In this document: positions 26,955-35,716 of the stretch, piece by piece
Position numbering within the stretch: the first letter of the stretch is position 1
How the letters are laid out: each line of letters begins with the position of its first letter
DNA from: Acetobacter senegalensis
Lineage (GTDB): Bacteria; Pseudomonadota; Alphaproteobacteria; Acetobacterales; Acetobacteraceae
NCBI RefSeq assembly: GCF_001580995.1
Contig: NZ_LHZU01000116.1
Span: 1 to 43,149, forward strand
Direction: 5' to 3'
Length of the DNA stretch: 43,149 bases
Notes under the pieces: model-generated
The model's input: the letters and a program-made list of their open reading frames with translations, nothing else
What the model was told of the DNA's origin: nothing
Database searches by the model: none
Program-made: the position numbers and the translations under genes

Positions 26955-28142
26955 TCACGGAGGCGATGCGTGGGGCGGCTTTTCCTGTTCCTGACCCTCC
27001 ATGGCCTTGTGGGCCAAGCCGAACAGCATATCCACGGAAATACCCCCCAGTTGCACCTGCCCTTCCCTTACTGGCAGCGGCACCATGAGGGGACCATCTG
27101 GCGTTCCCTGTTTCTGCTCCACGTGATCCGAAACGCGGTTGAGAAACGCCGCCTGCTGCGGGCTGAGAATTCTGTGCTCCGTAAGGTCATTCACAAGCAG
27201 CCGCCAGTTTGTAAGGGTCAGCCAGCTTTCTCCCGCTGCCCCGCCTTCTGCGGGCAGAACCAGCTTGGCAGACCAGACCGCCTTGAGCCCACGCCACTGC
27301 GCCGCCACATGCTGCACAAGCAGATTGGGCTCAAAGGGAAGCGGTCCTCCCACCTTGGAGGGCACCTCCGCCACCAGAGAGGACGGTGGGTGCGCCACGG
27401 TGCCAGCCAGCGCCTGCCAGAACAGCCCCACATTTTTTGCAGGCCCGGGCACAGCCACCGCAATATCCACAGCGTTCAGCATGTCCGGCCATGGGGCGAC
27501 CACGGCCTGCCGCGCCTGAAGCCAGACCGCCAGCGCGCTGGATTGCGGCGAGGCTTCCGTGTTCCAGATAACATATCCCGCTACGCCGCGCGCCGTGACA
27601 GGATGCTCCATCATGTGCCCTGCCTCTCCCACAAGGCGGGTAAAGTCAGTCTGAAAATCCAGCCGCCCCCGTTGCCGATACCGCAAGGGGAAAGACAGGC
27701 GCAAAGGTGCCCCATCCCGCCGCGCCACCACGCGCACTGCCGACTGTATAGGTGTTTTTCGCTCGTCCGGATTTAACGGCAAAGCCGTCTCGGGCGGTGT
27801 AACCACACCCCACACCTCTCCCCCTTCCAGCCGAACATGAACCGAGGCCGGGTGCCATGGGGCCAGTTCCACACTCACGCTGCCTATGGTGCCCACCACG
27901 GTTTCAGAAGACGGCAGTTCGCACTGAACACGCACCGGCTCCAGCCTGAGACGTGCGGAAAATGGCCATCCTGCCGCATGCTGGCGTTGAGACACCAGAG
28001 AACACCCCGTTCTGGAGTGAAGAGCCGCCACCCGATGTTTGAGGTAGGTAACACCACCCCACCACAAGGCCGTTTCCAACAGCATGAGCCCTGCCAGACC
28101 AGCCGCACCCGCCTGAAGAACACGCCTGCTTACCATCGTCAT
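26955..28142 (-). CDS. DUF2125 domain protein, membrane-anchored
   Basis: A 395-aa protein with an N-terminal membrane/signal segment (residues about 8-34) and a long, mostly beta, extracytoplasmic region. The HAAGWPFSARLRLEPV stretch near residue 57 (GWPFxxxL) is typical of the alphaproteobacterial DUF2125 family, which has no established function. The tail is hydrophilic and may be disordered. ATG at 28142 or the in-frame ATG at 28136 could start it. It is convergent with gloB; the 132-base gap shows no clear terminator. Role unknown, envelope location inferred. Confidence 0.82.
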   Translation of the reverse strand: MTMVSRRVLQAGAAGLAGLMLLETALWWGGVTYLKHRVAALHSRTGCSLVSQRQHAAGWPFSARLRLEPVRVQCELPSSETVVGTIGSVSVELAPWHPASVHVRLEGGEVWGVVTPPETALPLNPDERKTPIQSAVRVVARRDGAPLRLSFPLRYRQRGRLDFQTDFTRLVGEAGHMMEHPVTARGVAGYVIWNTEASPQSSALAVWLQARQAVVAPWPDMLNAVDIAVAVPGPAKNVGLFWQALAGTVAHPPSSLVAEVPSKVGGPLPFEPNLLVQHVAAQWRGLKAVWSAKLVLPAEGGAAGESWLTLTNWRLLVNDLTEHRILSPQQAAFLNRVSDHVEQKQGTPDGPLMVPLPVREGQVQLGGISVDMLFGLAHKAMEGQEQEKPPHASPP

Positions 28143-28347
28143 GCTGCCCTCTGCCTTCCAGACCCTGCCCTTCTGCTTTTCCAGCAGAGTATGGACGCAA
28201 GAGTATGATCCGCTCAGTTAGTTCCGTGTTTCAGAAAGAATAGACGGCACCTGACACAGAGCCATCCCTACCGGCAGGAATGTCTGATCGGGCGCCCTCT
28301 GGCCGCCCGCCCTGCTCATCGGCAACGGATGTGCCGAGAAAAAGCCG

Positions 28348-29037
28348 CTAGAACCGGCCAAGCTTACGATATCCCAATTGCAGGGCGAGGCGCTGCATCA
28401 GGCGGCGTGGTCTGCTGGCAGGCAGTTTTCGAATAACAATGTCACAATACATGTATTCCTGCAGGGCAAAGACCAGCATTTCCCAGCCATATTTCAGCAT
28501 GAATTCATGAGCAGCCTGAATAACGCCGTATGGGCCGCCTCCGTCTGCCATGATGTAATCATTCAGCACAATCAGGCCCGTATGCGGCTTGAGTTTACGG
28601 CTGCATACTTCAAGCTCACGCGCTACAGCCGGATAGGTGTGATCAGCATCCAGATACACCACGTCCAGACTGTTATCGGGCAGGCTTTCCAGCATGGCGG
28701 CGCTGTCTCCCGCCAGAACCTCCACCTGCCCCTTTGCAATCTGCGCAGCAAACCGTTTCTGGTAAAAATCCAGATGGGTCTTGTTGGCGAACATATCCGT
28801 GGTGGGCTGCCCCCAGACTATGGGCAGTTCATGGATGGTGAACAGATCAAGGGCGTAGAATTTTGAGGGCTGACAAACGTCCAGAATTTTCTTTGAAAAA
28901 TCGCCCGTCATCACGCCCACCTCCGCAACAACAGCATTGCGTGGCAGAAGCGGCAGAATATCATCCCGATTGGGAACAATGCGCGCATTCCGCAGAAGAA
29001 ATTCCGGAAGAGGGACTGCGGGTGTCATGCCTGGCAT
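28348..29037 (-). CDS. Class I SAM-dependent methyltransferase (Methyltransf_24 type)
   Basis: A 229-aa protein. Motif I is VVAEVGVMTGDFSKKI near residue 36, followed by YALDLF (acidic residue for ribose) and LDVVYLDADHTYPAV (motif IV). It then has LKPHTGLIVLNDY. This pattern matches the Methyltransf_24/CmcI-like group, often associated with sugar or small-molecule O-methylation, but the substrate cannot be read from the sequence. The C-terminus is basic. A 205-base gap downstream holds no gene, and the 442-base AT-rich spacer lies upstream. Confidence 0.88.
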   Translation of the reverse strand: MPGMTPAVPLPEFLLRNARIVPNRDDILPLLPRNAVVAEVGVMTGDFSKKILDVCQPSKFYALDLFTIHELPIVWGQPTTDMFANKTHLDFYQKRFAAQIAKGQVEVLAGDSAAMLESLPDNSLDVVYLDADHTYPAVARELEVCSRKLKPHTGLIVLNDYIMADGGGPYGVIQAAHEFMLKYGWEMLVFALQEYMYCDIVIRKLPASRPRRLMQRLALQLGYRKLGRF

Positions 29038-29174
29038 AAAAAACTCTATCTGCGTCTGTGTTCCAAGCGTGTTCTTACCAAAAAGTCATATCCGTTCCAA
29101 ATAGCAGAAAAACGTGGGGAGAACAGAACAGGGAAATTGGCTGTTTTCAGGGTCATTCCAGCGGTATTTTCATT

Positions 29175-29183
29175 TTATCCACA
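29175..29183 (+). promoter_or_regulatory. DnaA box (perfect TTATCCACA)
   Basis: Exact match to the high-affinity DnaA-ATP/ADP consensus TTATCCACA, in the spacer upstream of the methyltransferase at 28348-29037. Confidence 0.6.
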
Positions 29184-29427
29184 AGACGGCAGCGTTTTCA
29201 AAGCGCGTGAGACTCCTGCCTTCGCTTTGAATAGCGCGCTTCACGTCATAATTTCTTCACAATTAAAAATTGCGAAACCTTTTTATTTTACCGTGAATTT
29301 CCATAAAAATCGTTTTCATGTGAAAAGTGTTAAACACACTCCTTCATGACAGTTTTGTTTAATGCTCACAGAAAAACAGAAGATCAGCCAAGAAGAGCAC
29401 AAGAATTCAGCCACCACATCCACAACT

Positions 29428-29436
29428 TTATCCACA
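29428..29436 (+). promoter_or_regulatory. DnaA box (perfect TTATCCACA)
   Basis: Second exact TTATCCACA, same orientation, 245 bases from the first and only 44 bases from the plsC stop codon. A weaker box (ACATCCACA) sits 4 bases upstream of it. Confidence 0.6.
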
Positions 29437-29479
29437 GGACAGACGCAGCTATCCCTCGCCTCCTCACGATTTCGAGAGG

Positions 29480-30202
29480 TCAGGAAAACTCTTTTTCCAA
29501 GGCCCGCCACTCTTTTTCAATCTGAGGCAGCAGCACCTTGCGGTTAGCTGGCCCTATGGGCGCGCCGATCGCGACATGCAGCACTCCGGAACGCTTAAAA
29601 AACGCGTTCCGGCCCCAGAACCGGCCGGAATTGGTGGCAACCGGCACAACGGGCAACCGGGTATGAGTCGCCATGGCCGCAATGCCGGGTTTGAGGGGTA
29701 CGTGCTCACCGGGGGCTGTACGTGTGCCTTCAGGGAAAATGATGATCTGCTTGCCTTTCTGCACCGCGGTATCAGTCTCCCGCAGCAGAATACGCAGCGC
29801 CCGTGCGCCATCTGCCCGTTCTATCGGCATCATGCCCGTCAGGATCAACATGGGGCCAAGCAGGGGAATCCGACGCAACTCCCCTTTCATCACATAGGAG
29901 GGCGCTGGCACCAGCAGCATCCAGATCAGCGTATCAAAAGCGGACTGATGCTGGGACGCAATCAGCAGGGGGCCGTTGGTTGCCAGATGCTCCCGCCCTG
30001 TAATCCGCACCTCTACGCCGCAGATGGTCTGGAACAGGCGCAGCACCAGCCGGGACCACAGCTTGGCGTAGGGTAGCGCCAGCCCATGGGCAAACCAGCG
30101 CACCGGAAACGCCCCCACCCCCATAACCAGCGTGAGCAGAAACGCCAGGACATTGAACAGGATAGAACGAAACACCGCCATAACCGCGCCAGACCACCAC
30201 AT
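29480..30202 (-). CDS. plsC: 1-acyl-sn-glycerol-3-phosphate acyltransferase family protein
   Basis: Acylates lysophosphatidic acid (or a related lysophospholipid) to give phosphatidic acid at the inner membrane. The acyltransferase motifs are present: SQHQSAFDT (HX4D, with Gln in the usual HxS position), then GMMPIERADGARAL and IIFPEGTRT. An N-terminal membrane helix covers about residues 8-30. The open frame reaches 30358, but that start overlaps the ahcY start codon. Starts at 30280, 30202 or 30181 are likelier, and 30181-30202 gives 233-240 aa, matching PlsC length. Ribosome-binding sites are weak at all of them. Confidence 0.88.
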   Translation of the reverse strand: MWWSGAVMAVFRSILFNVLAFLLTLVMGVGAFPVRWFAHGLALPYAKLWSRLVLRLFQTICGVEVRITGREHLATNGPLLIASQHQSAFDTLIWMLLVPAPSYVMKGELRRIPLLGPMLILTGMMPIERADGARALRILLRETDTAVQKGKQIIIFPEGTRTAPGEHVPLKPGIAAMATHTRLPVVPVATNSGRFWGRNAFFKRSGVLHVAIGAPIGPANRKVLLPQIEKEWRALEKEFS

Positions 30203-30272
30203 TTTCAGCTTCAGACTGCCCTGTGGAGACCAGAAAAGCGCCAATCTTGCAAGCCGCAGCACAGCTTTAACC

Positions 30273-30286
30273 ACCAACATGTTGGT
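30273..30286. promoter_or_regulatory. 14-bp perfect palindrome upstream of ahcY, possible operator
   Basis: ACCAACATGTTGGT is a perfect palindrome centred 77 bases before the ahcY ATG and close to the likely start of the divergent plsC. Its length and position fit a dimeric repressor or activator site. Methionine-cycle genes in several proteobacteria are controlled by SAH-responsive regulators, but I cannot match this site to a known consensus. Possible downstream promoter: TATAGA at 30316-30321. Confidence 0.45.
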
Positions 30287-30356
30287 TATATCTGGCCTGA
30301 GCAGGAGCCAGCCTGTATAGAAAGCCACCATATTCTCTTGGAAGAACAGGACAGAC

Positions 30357-31646
30357 ATGAGCGACTACAAGGTAAAAGACCTCTCTCTGGCAGACTGGGG
30401 CCGTAAGGAAATCTCCATTGCAGAAGGCGAAATGCCGGGCCTGATGGCTCTGCGTGAAGAATACGGCAAAAGCCAGCCGCTGAAGGGCGCGCGCATTGCT
30501 GGTTGTCTGCACATGACCATTCAGACCGCCGTGCTGATTGAAACGCTGGTGGCGCTGGGTGCAACCGTGCGCTGGTCTTCCTGCAACATTTTCTCCACGC
30601 AGGATCACGCCGCGGCTGCCATTGCTGCTGCCGGTATTCCCGTCTTTGCCTGGAAAGGGCTGAACGAGGAAGAATTCTGGTGGTGCATTGAACAGACCGT
30701 GAAGGGGCCGGACGGCTGGACCCCCAACATGATTCTGGATGATGGCGGTGATCTGACCGTGCTGATGCACGACAAGTATCCCGATCTGCTGGCCAACGTG
30801 AAAGGCCTGTCTGAAGAAACCACAACAGGTGTGCATCGCCTGTGGGAAATGCAGAAAAAAGGCACGCTGAAGGTTCCGGCCATCAACGTGAATGACAGCG
30901 TTACCAAATCCAAGTTTGATAACCTGTACGGCTGCCGTGAAAGCCTTGTTGACGCCATCCGCCGTGGCACGGACGTGATGATGGCAGGCAAGGTTGCCGT
31001 GGTTGCCGGTTATGGTGACGTGGGCAAAGGCTCTGCTGCTTCCCTGCGCAACGCAGGCTGCCGCGTGCTGGTGACGGAAGCTGACCCGATCTGCGCCCTA
31101 CAGGCCGCCATGGAAGGCTATGAAGTTGTGACCATGGAAGATGCCGCCCCCCGTGGCGATATCTTTGTGACCGCAACCGGCAACGTGGACGTGATTACCG
31201 TTGACCACATGCGCGCCATGAAAAACCGCGCCATTGTGTGCAACATTGGCCACTTCGATTCTGAAATTCAGATCGAAGCCCTACGCAACTTCAAGTGGGA
31301 CAACGTGAAGCCGCAGGTGGACGAAGTTGTGTTCCCTGACGGCAAGCGCCTGATTGTTCTTTCTGAAGGGCGTCTGGTGAACCTTGGCAACGCCACGGGC
31401 CACCCCTCCTTCGTGATGTCCGCTTCCTTCACCAACCAGACGCTGGCCCAGATCGAACTCTGGACGGCTCCGGCAGGCAAATATGAAGCGAAGGTTTACA
31501 CCCTGCCGAAGAAGCTGGACGAAAAAGTGGCTGCCCTGCATCTGGCAAAGGTTGGCGCGCAGCTGACCAAACTGTCCCAGACCCAGGCAGACTACATTGG
31601 CGTGCCGATAACCGGCCCGTTCAAGCATGAAGAATATCGCTACTAA
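30357..31646 (+). CDS. ahcY: Adenosylhomocysteinase
   Basis: NAD-dependent hydrolysis of S-adenosylhomocysteine to adenosine and homocysteine, which removes the inhibitor produced by all SAM-dependent methyltransferases. The 429-aa protein is full length. Visible signatures are [42 protein letters not shown] (catalytic Lys/Asp) and the NAD-binding [13 protein letters not shown] near residue 220. The C-terminus ends KHEEYRY, with the conserved HExYRY. ATG 30357 follows AGGAC at 30348-30352. I see no SAH riboswitch in the short leader. Confidence 0.98.
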   Translation: MSDYKVKDLSLADWGRKEISIAEGEMPGLMALREEYGKSQPLKGARIAGCLHMTIQTAVLIETLVALGATVRWSSCNIFSTQDHAAAAIAAAGIPVFAWKGLNEEEFWWCIEQTVKGPDGWTPNMILDDGGDLTVLMHDKYPDLLANVKGLSEETTTGVHRLWEMQKKGTLKVPAINVNDSVTKSKFDNLYGCRESLVDAIRRGTDVMMAGKVAVVAGYGDVGKGSAASLRNAGCRVLVTEADPICALQAAMEGYEVVTMEDAAPRGDIFVTATGNVDVITVDHMRAMKNRAIVCNIGHFDSEIQIEALRNFKWDNVKPQVDEVVFPDGKRLIVLSEGRLVNLGNATGHPSFVMSASFTNQTLAQIELWTAPAGKYEAKVYTLPKKLDEKVAALHLAKVGAQLTKLSQTQADYIGVPITGPFKHEEYRY

Positions 31647-32108
31647 AAACGGTTCGGCGGCCTTTGCTTTCCAGCAAGGGCTGCCCTCTCCTTTTCGGTC
31701 TGGGCCGCCGCCTGCCAGACCACGCCTGCGGGCCCACTCTGTCGAAACGGCTTGTTTCTTATAGAAACGCCTTTCCCCGCAGCCTCTTTCTTTTTCAAAA
31801 ACTCAAAGTGGCTTTGACCTCACCAGAAAACATCGTGGATCTCGCACGCCAGCGGGTTCTCTTTGATACTGGCTTTAAATAATGTCATGGTAATTTCATA
31901 GATTTCAGCATGAAAAGACGTCAGAAACACGGCGACCTCTTTCTCTTTTTGAAATGAATTTGATTAACTAAAGTTAATTTTTGCTTTTCCTCAAGCACTC
32001 TATGCAACCTTTACCCCTGTTGTATGCTTGCATGCGTGTCTGGACAGGGTTTCAAGCGGCTGTTTCTCACAGCACAGCCTGTCCACTATTGCAGAAGGAA
32101 ACATTAGC
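31647..32108 (+). promoter_or_regulatory. 462-base spacer: ahcY 3' region and DUF3597 leader
   Basis: No gene is supported; a 72-codon frame at 31664-31882 has no family signature or ribosome-binding site. The ahcY end is GC-rich with weak hairpins and no clear poly-T terminator. From about 31880 the sequence becomes AT-rich and contains a perfect 7-bp inverted repeat, ATTAACT/AGTTAAT with a 2-base spacer, at 31963-31978, a plausible operator or promoter-proximal site. The ribosome-binding site GAAGGA lies shortly before ATG 32109. Confidence 0.45.
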
Positions 32109-32516
32109 ATGAGCATTTTCGGCTCCATTCTTTCCTCCATTTTCCACCACGCCAAGGCTGCCACCCCTGACAGCACCACCGGCGCCACCGCCGCAGCCTC
32201 CGCCGCCACCCCTGCTGGCGCACCGGCTGAAGCTGCTGCCAGCGCCACCCCGCCGGCTGGCGCACCTGTCAACATTGACGCCGTTCTGAGCGACATGGCT
32301 GCCAAAAATGGCCAGAACCTCAACTGGAAAGAGTCCATTGTTGATCTGCTGAAGCTCCTCGGGCTGGACAGCTCTCTGGACTCTCGCAAAAAGCTGGCTG
32401 GTGAACTGGGCTACACGGGTGACACCAATGATTCCGCCACCATGAATGTGTGGCTGATCAAGGAAGTGCGCCAGAAGCTGGTTGAAAACGGTGGCAAGGT
32501 TCCTGCTGGCCTGTAA
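32109..32516 (+). CDS. DUF3597 domain protein
   Basis: A 135-aa protein. It starts MSIFGSILSSIF, then has a 40-residue Ala/Thr/Pro-rich linker, then the conserved DUF3597 core: NIDAVLSDMAAKNGQNLNW, VDLLKLLGLDSSLDSRKKLA, and LGYTGDTNDSATMNVWL. The family is common in proteobacteria and has no known function. ATG 32109 has a good ribosome-binding site; an earlier in-frame start at 32028 would add 27 atypical residues. It stands alone, with its own AT-rich leader and a strong terminator, so it is probably a single-gene unit with its own regulation. Confidence 0.9.
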   Translation: MSIFGSILSSIFHHAKAATPDSTTGATAAASAATPAGAPAEAAASATPPAGAPVNIDAVLSDMAAKNGQNLNWKESIVDLLKLLGLDSSLDSRKKLAGELGYTGDTNDSATMNVWLIKEVRQKLVENGGKVPAGL

Positions 32517-32580
32517 TCCAGCCCAGACCACACTGGCTCTCCCGCTGTCATGGCGGGAAGTCTGACGTGGTCCTGATATG

Positions 32581-32617
32581 AAAAAAGCGTGCCGGGTTCG
32601 CCCCGCACGCCTTTTTT
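32581..32617. terminator. Bidirectional intrinsic terminator between DUF3597 gene and dld
   Basis: A 10-bp stem with one mismatch (32587-32596 with 32601-32610) and a TTCG loop. It is flanked by six A residues (32581-32586) and six T residues (32612-32617), so it can end transcription from both convergent genes. A second, T-less stem-loop (ACCAGCC/GGCTGGT) lies at 32705-32727 nearer the dld stop. Confidence 0.85.
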
Positions 32618-32763
32618 CTGTCTGACGTTTCGGCTTTATCTGGCCTACTTTGTCTGGCGCTTCTTGCTGAAGGCTTTCCCCGTCAGACCACTCCTCTCCT
32701 CCTCACCAGCCAGCCTCTCCGGCTGGTAAGCAGGCTCTACCCCACAGCGTTCTTCCGGGCAGA

Positions 32764-34482
32764 TCAGACGCTTTCCGCCACCCAGTTTTTCTTCTTGGTG
32801 GCCTGACCAATACCGGGGTTAAAGCAGTTGCAGGGGTCCAGACTGCGATAATGCGCCACCATATCGTCTGGTGCCTTGTACAGATGCCCTACGTTATGCT
32901 CGGCAGGGTAACGCGCGCCACGCTGATCCAGCCCCGGCAACATGCTGTGCTCAACGGCTACCGCGTTGTACCCCTTCTTCACCACGTAATCCTGATGCAT
33001 CACGTGGCAAAGGAAGTGACCGTAATAGAGTTTGACGATCAGCTTATCTTCAATTTCGGGAGGTAGCGTCTCGAACCATTCACGGTCATTCCGCCGCAGT
33101 GCCACATCCAGCGCCACAATGTCTTCCGCATCCCGATGATGCACGGCGCGATACCGCACTGCAGCCCCAGCCGCCGCAAAGCGGTGAAGGAACGCACGCG
33201 TGCCTTCATCTGGCGTACATTCAAAGAACTCGCCCGTTACTTTTGCAAAATACTCGGTCAGATAAGCGCGCATCTTGGGTGTGAGGGATTCCGTCACCTT
33301 GAGCATCAGATGATGTTCAAACCGATCCCGGTAATCCAGCATCCGGTCAGGCAACTGGCTGGGGATCAGCACACTCAGCGCCTGCATGATCCGATCACTC
33401 AGGTTTTCAGGCAGAAACCCGAACTGTTTGGTGAAGATATCAAACCGGGATTTCATGGCGAACATCTTCGGCAGAAAACTGGTGCCAAATTTGCGAATGA
33501 CAAAGAACGTGTCCTTGCCATACTGTTCCGCAATATTGAACGCATCGCGATGGATGTATTCCCCCGCAATCGGCAGCTCATCAAATGCTGTCAGCACATG
33601 GCGGCGCAGGTCTTCCAGTTCATCCGTGCTGTTCGTGCCGATATAAAAAACGGAAGAATTCTTGTTGGCCGGAAAAGTATCCAGCCGCACAGCAAACACC
33701 ACCAGTTTGCCTGCGCAGCCTGCGGCTTCGTACCACCGGCCCGGATCAGCATTGTAACGAGCAGGTGTATCCGCATCCACTTCCCGCACATGGGTGACGT
33801 AATTGCCATCGTGCCCACGGCCTGCATTCCAGTCGATATCCGCTTCGCTGAACGTGCCGTTCTGCAACTTGGTCAGAACAGTTTCTGGGTCATTGCCCAA
33901 CTGGATACCCAGATGGTTAACAAGGCGGAGCACCCCATCATCCCCAACCTGACCGAACACAGCCATTTCCGTATAAGCGGGCCCGCGTTGAACAAGCGCT
34001 CCACCGGAATTGTTGCTCACCCCACCAAGCACAGACGCACCGATACAGGACGACCCGATAACCGAGTGCGGCTCCCGCCCGATCGGCGTCAGTTTGTTTT
34101 CGAGTTCATACAACGTGGCACCCGGCAGGCAGACAACCTGCTTGCCCTCACCAATCAGATGAATCCCCGTCAATCGCAGGGTGCTGATCAGCACAATCTC
34201 GCGGTCATAATCATTACCATCCGGCGTGGAACCACCCGTCAGCCCGGTGTTGGCGGCCTGCATGATGATAATCTTGCCGGAAGCCACGCAAGCCTGCGCC
34301 ACCTTCCACAATTCAACCAGGGTTCCCGGTTGCACAACCGCCAGAACGTTTCCTGCCCCAAAACGAAAGCCATGCCGGAAACGGTATGTTTCGGCTTCAC
34401 CCGTCAAGACATGATGATGGCCAACAATGGTTTTCAGGCTGGCCAGCAACGCCTGGTCACTCGGAAGCTGTGTGGTTGTCAT
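32764..34482 (-). CDS. dld: Quinone-dependent D-lactate dehydrogenase
   Basis: Peripheral membrane FAD enzyme oxidising D-lactate to pyruvate and passing electrons to ubiquinone. The 572-aa length equals E. coli Dld (571). The FAD-binding PCMH domain contains VVQPGTLVELWKV, MQAANTGLTGGSTPDGNDYDR, and IGSSCIGASVLGGVSNNSGG. The membrane-binding C-terminal region ends with LDPCNCFNPGIGQATKKK. Start 34482 (MTTTQLPSD) is preceded by GGAG at a 10-base spacing; 34515 would add 11 residues. D-lactate from glyoxalase II or from lactate-rich habitats would feed it. Acetic acid bacteria rely on such dehydrogenases, consistent with the host guess. Confidence 0.96.
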   Translation of the reverse strand: MTTTQLPSDQALLASLKTIVGHHHVLTGEAETYRFRHGFRFGAGNVLAVVQPGTLVELWKVAQACVASGKIIIMQAANTGLTGGSTPDGNDYDREIVLISTLRLTGIHLIGEGKQVVCLPGATLYELENKLTPIGREPHSVIGSSCIGASVLGGVSNNSGGALVQRGPAYTEMAVFGQVGDDGVLRLVNHLGIQLGNDPETVLTKLQNGTFSEADIDWNAGRGHDGNYVTHVREVDADTPARYNADPGRWYEAAGCAGKLVVFAVRLDTFPANKNSSVFYIGTNSTDELEDLRRHVLTAFDELPIAGEYIHRDAFNIAEQYGKDTFFVIRKFGTSFLPKMFAMKSRFDIFTKQFGFLPENLSDRIMQALSVLIPSQLPDRMLDYRDRFEHHLMLKVTESLTPKMRAYLTEYFAKVTGEFFECTPDEGTRAFLHRFAAAGAAVRYRAVHHRDAEDIVALDVALRRNDREWFETLPPEIEDKLIVKLYYGHFLCHVMHQDYVVKKGYNAVAVEHSMLPGLDQRGARYPAEHNVGHLYKAPDDMVAHYRSLDPCNCFNPGIGQATKKKNWVAESV

Positions 34483-34562
34483 GTTCAGGGGATCTCCACG
34501 TTCTGCTGATGCCACTTGGCTTTTGTTATAACGTTTTTTTGATACGGCACCATCTTCATCTC

Positions 34563-34584
34563 GGGATGCCTGCTAGGCATTCCC
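34563..34584. promoter_or_regulatory. Imperfect palindrome upstream of dld
   Basis: GGGATGCC at 34563-34570 and GGCATTCCC at 34576-34584 form an inverted repeat with one bulged base. It lies about 85 bases upstream of the dld start, in a 226-base non-coding gap. It could be a regulator site for lactate or a short hairpin. A T-rich stretch with TTATAA at about 34526 may be promoter sequence for dld. Confidence 0.3.
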
Positions 34585-34708
34585 TCATCCCATGATGGCG
34601 GCACCGGGCATACCCCACGCTTAATGCACCACTACTACAAAAGTTTTGACTGAACAGTGCTTAAGCCCATCATCACGGCCCAAAAGCGGCTCTGTGCGCC
34701 ACATATCA

Positions 34709-35716
34709 TCACCCTTTTACACCCGGACGATGCGTTACGGTTTTTGCATCTGCAGTATTCACGTTCATCACTTCCGGCATATCGGATGTATCCACCACCA
34801 CCACAGCAGCCCCTGCCAGCGGCGAGGCCACACGATCCTTACGCAACAAGGCACGGAAACGGATATCAACCGTCGCCATACGCTCATATTCCGCGTCAAT
34901 CAGGCCGTGTTTATCAATGAACACGTTCAGGGATGCCGGAATACGAATACACCCTTCAGACGCCACATGCCCCAACCTGCTTTCCAGATACACAGGGTCG
35001 GTCGCGTGCATCTCCAGACGGATCTGCCCTTTTTCACGCGATGGAAGCCAGCCTTTTTCGGCCCACTGCCAGCCAAAATCCCACACCCGCATGCCTTTGA
35101 TGCCGTTGCCCATAATGCCGTTGGCGTTTTTGGTACCCAGTGCGCGGTAGCCCAGAATATCCGCTGTGTTCACGAACACACCAGTTGGGGTGATGTAATA
35201 GAATTTTCGGCCTGTGGTGCCAGTAGAGACTTTGGTGCTGCCGATCACCTGCCAGTCTGAACTGTGAGGAAGCGCCAGCATCAGGCACAAGCGCTGCACG
35301 GCAGGATTACGGTCCACAATGACCAGCACCTGCGGGCGATCAAGCGGATAAGAGGCAAGCTCCAGTTGTTTCTGGGCCAGCGCAATCCATGCTTCCTTAC
35401 GCACCGTTGGCACTTTCAAAGCCACAGGCACTTCATGTCGGAAATCATGATTCAGGCGTGTTGCTTCTTCCCGTGCTTCATCCTCGTTCAGAACAGGAAG
35501 GGGAGGAAGATCAATCGGCAAAGGCGCTTCTACCGGCGGAGGCAGTGCTGGCGAAGGAGCACCTTCCTGATCCGCCTGAGCAGGCTGGCCCTTTTCCTTA
35601 TCAGGTGTCGGGCTTGCTACGGGTACGTCCTGCTGTGCAGCAGCCCACCCGGTAGCCGGAGCAAGGAGCAAACTGCCCGCCAGCAAAAACAGTGTCGGAC
35701 AGTTTACGCCTTGCAT
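34709..35716 (-). CDS. Exported L,D-transpeptidase
   Basis: A 335-aa precursor with a signal peptide (residues 1-25, cut after GWA), then a Pro/Ala-rich region to about residue 75. The catalytic region carries H237 (LEMHATDP) and the SEGCIRIP motif with nucleophile Cys256 and Arg258, as in YkuD-type enzymes. It would cross-link or modify peptidoglycan in the periplasm. Acetobacteraceae use an atypical L,D-transpeptidase family that makes 1-3 (L-Ala to meso-DAP) cross-links. This protein's length and divergent motif context make it a candidate for that group, which I could not verify. The gene lies 64 bases downstream of lpd on the same strand. Confidence 0.85.
   Translation of the reverse strand: MQGVNCPTLFLLAGSLLLAPATGWAAAQQDVPVASPTPDKEKGQPAQADQEGAPSPALPPPVEAPLPIDLPPLPVLNEDEAREEATRLNHDFRHEVPVALKVPTVRKEAWIALAQKQLELASYPLDRPQVLVIVDRNPAVQRLCLMLALPHSSDWQVIGSTKVSTGTTGRKFYYITPTGVFVNTADILGYRALGTKNANGIMGNGIKGMRVWDFGWQWAEKGWLPSREKGQIRLEMHATDPVYLESRLGHVASEGCIRIPASLNVFIDKHGLIDAEYERMATVDIRFRALLRKDRVASPLAGAAVVVVDTSDMPEVMNVNTADAKTVTHRPGVKG

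Larger units (their letters stand above)
29038..29479. other. AT-rich intergenic region with a cluster of DnaA-box-like sites
   Basis: 442 bases without a convincing gene; a 70-codon frame at 29137-29349 has no ribosome-binding site or recognisable product. The stretch 29245-29345 is markedly richer in A and T than anything around it. Two perfect TTATCCACA boxes lie at 29175-29183 and 29428-29436. Degenerate matches (7 of 9) lie at 29253-29261, 29330-29338 and 29416-29424, all in the same orientation. The layout (strong boxes flanking an AT-rich core) resembles a replication origin or DnaA-titration/regulatory site. No dnaA, dnaN, hemE or parAB gene is in the window, so oriC is unproven. Confidence 0.6.

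Noticed and set aside
30287..30356. SAH or SAM riboswitch before ahcY
   Set aside because: The leader is under 75 bases after the palindrome and I could not fold it into a known riboswitch scaffold.
31664..31882. 72-codon frame after ahcY
   Set aside because: No ribosome-binding site, no family resemblance, and base composition like non-coding sequence.
33136..34509. A 457-codon plus-strand frame opposite dld
   Set aside because: Entirely antisense to a well-supported gene, with no domain and an Arg/His/Gln-rich shadow composition.
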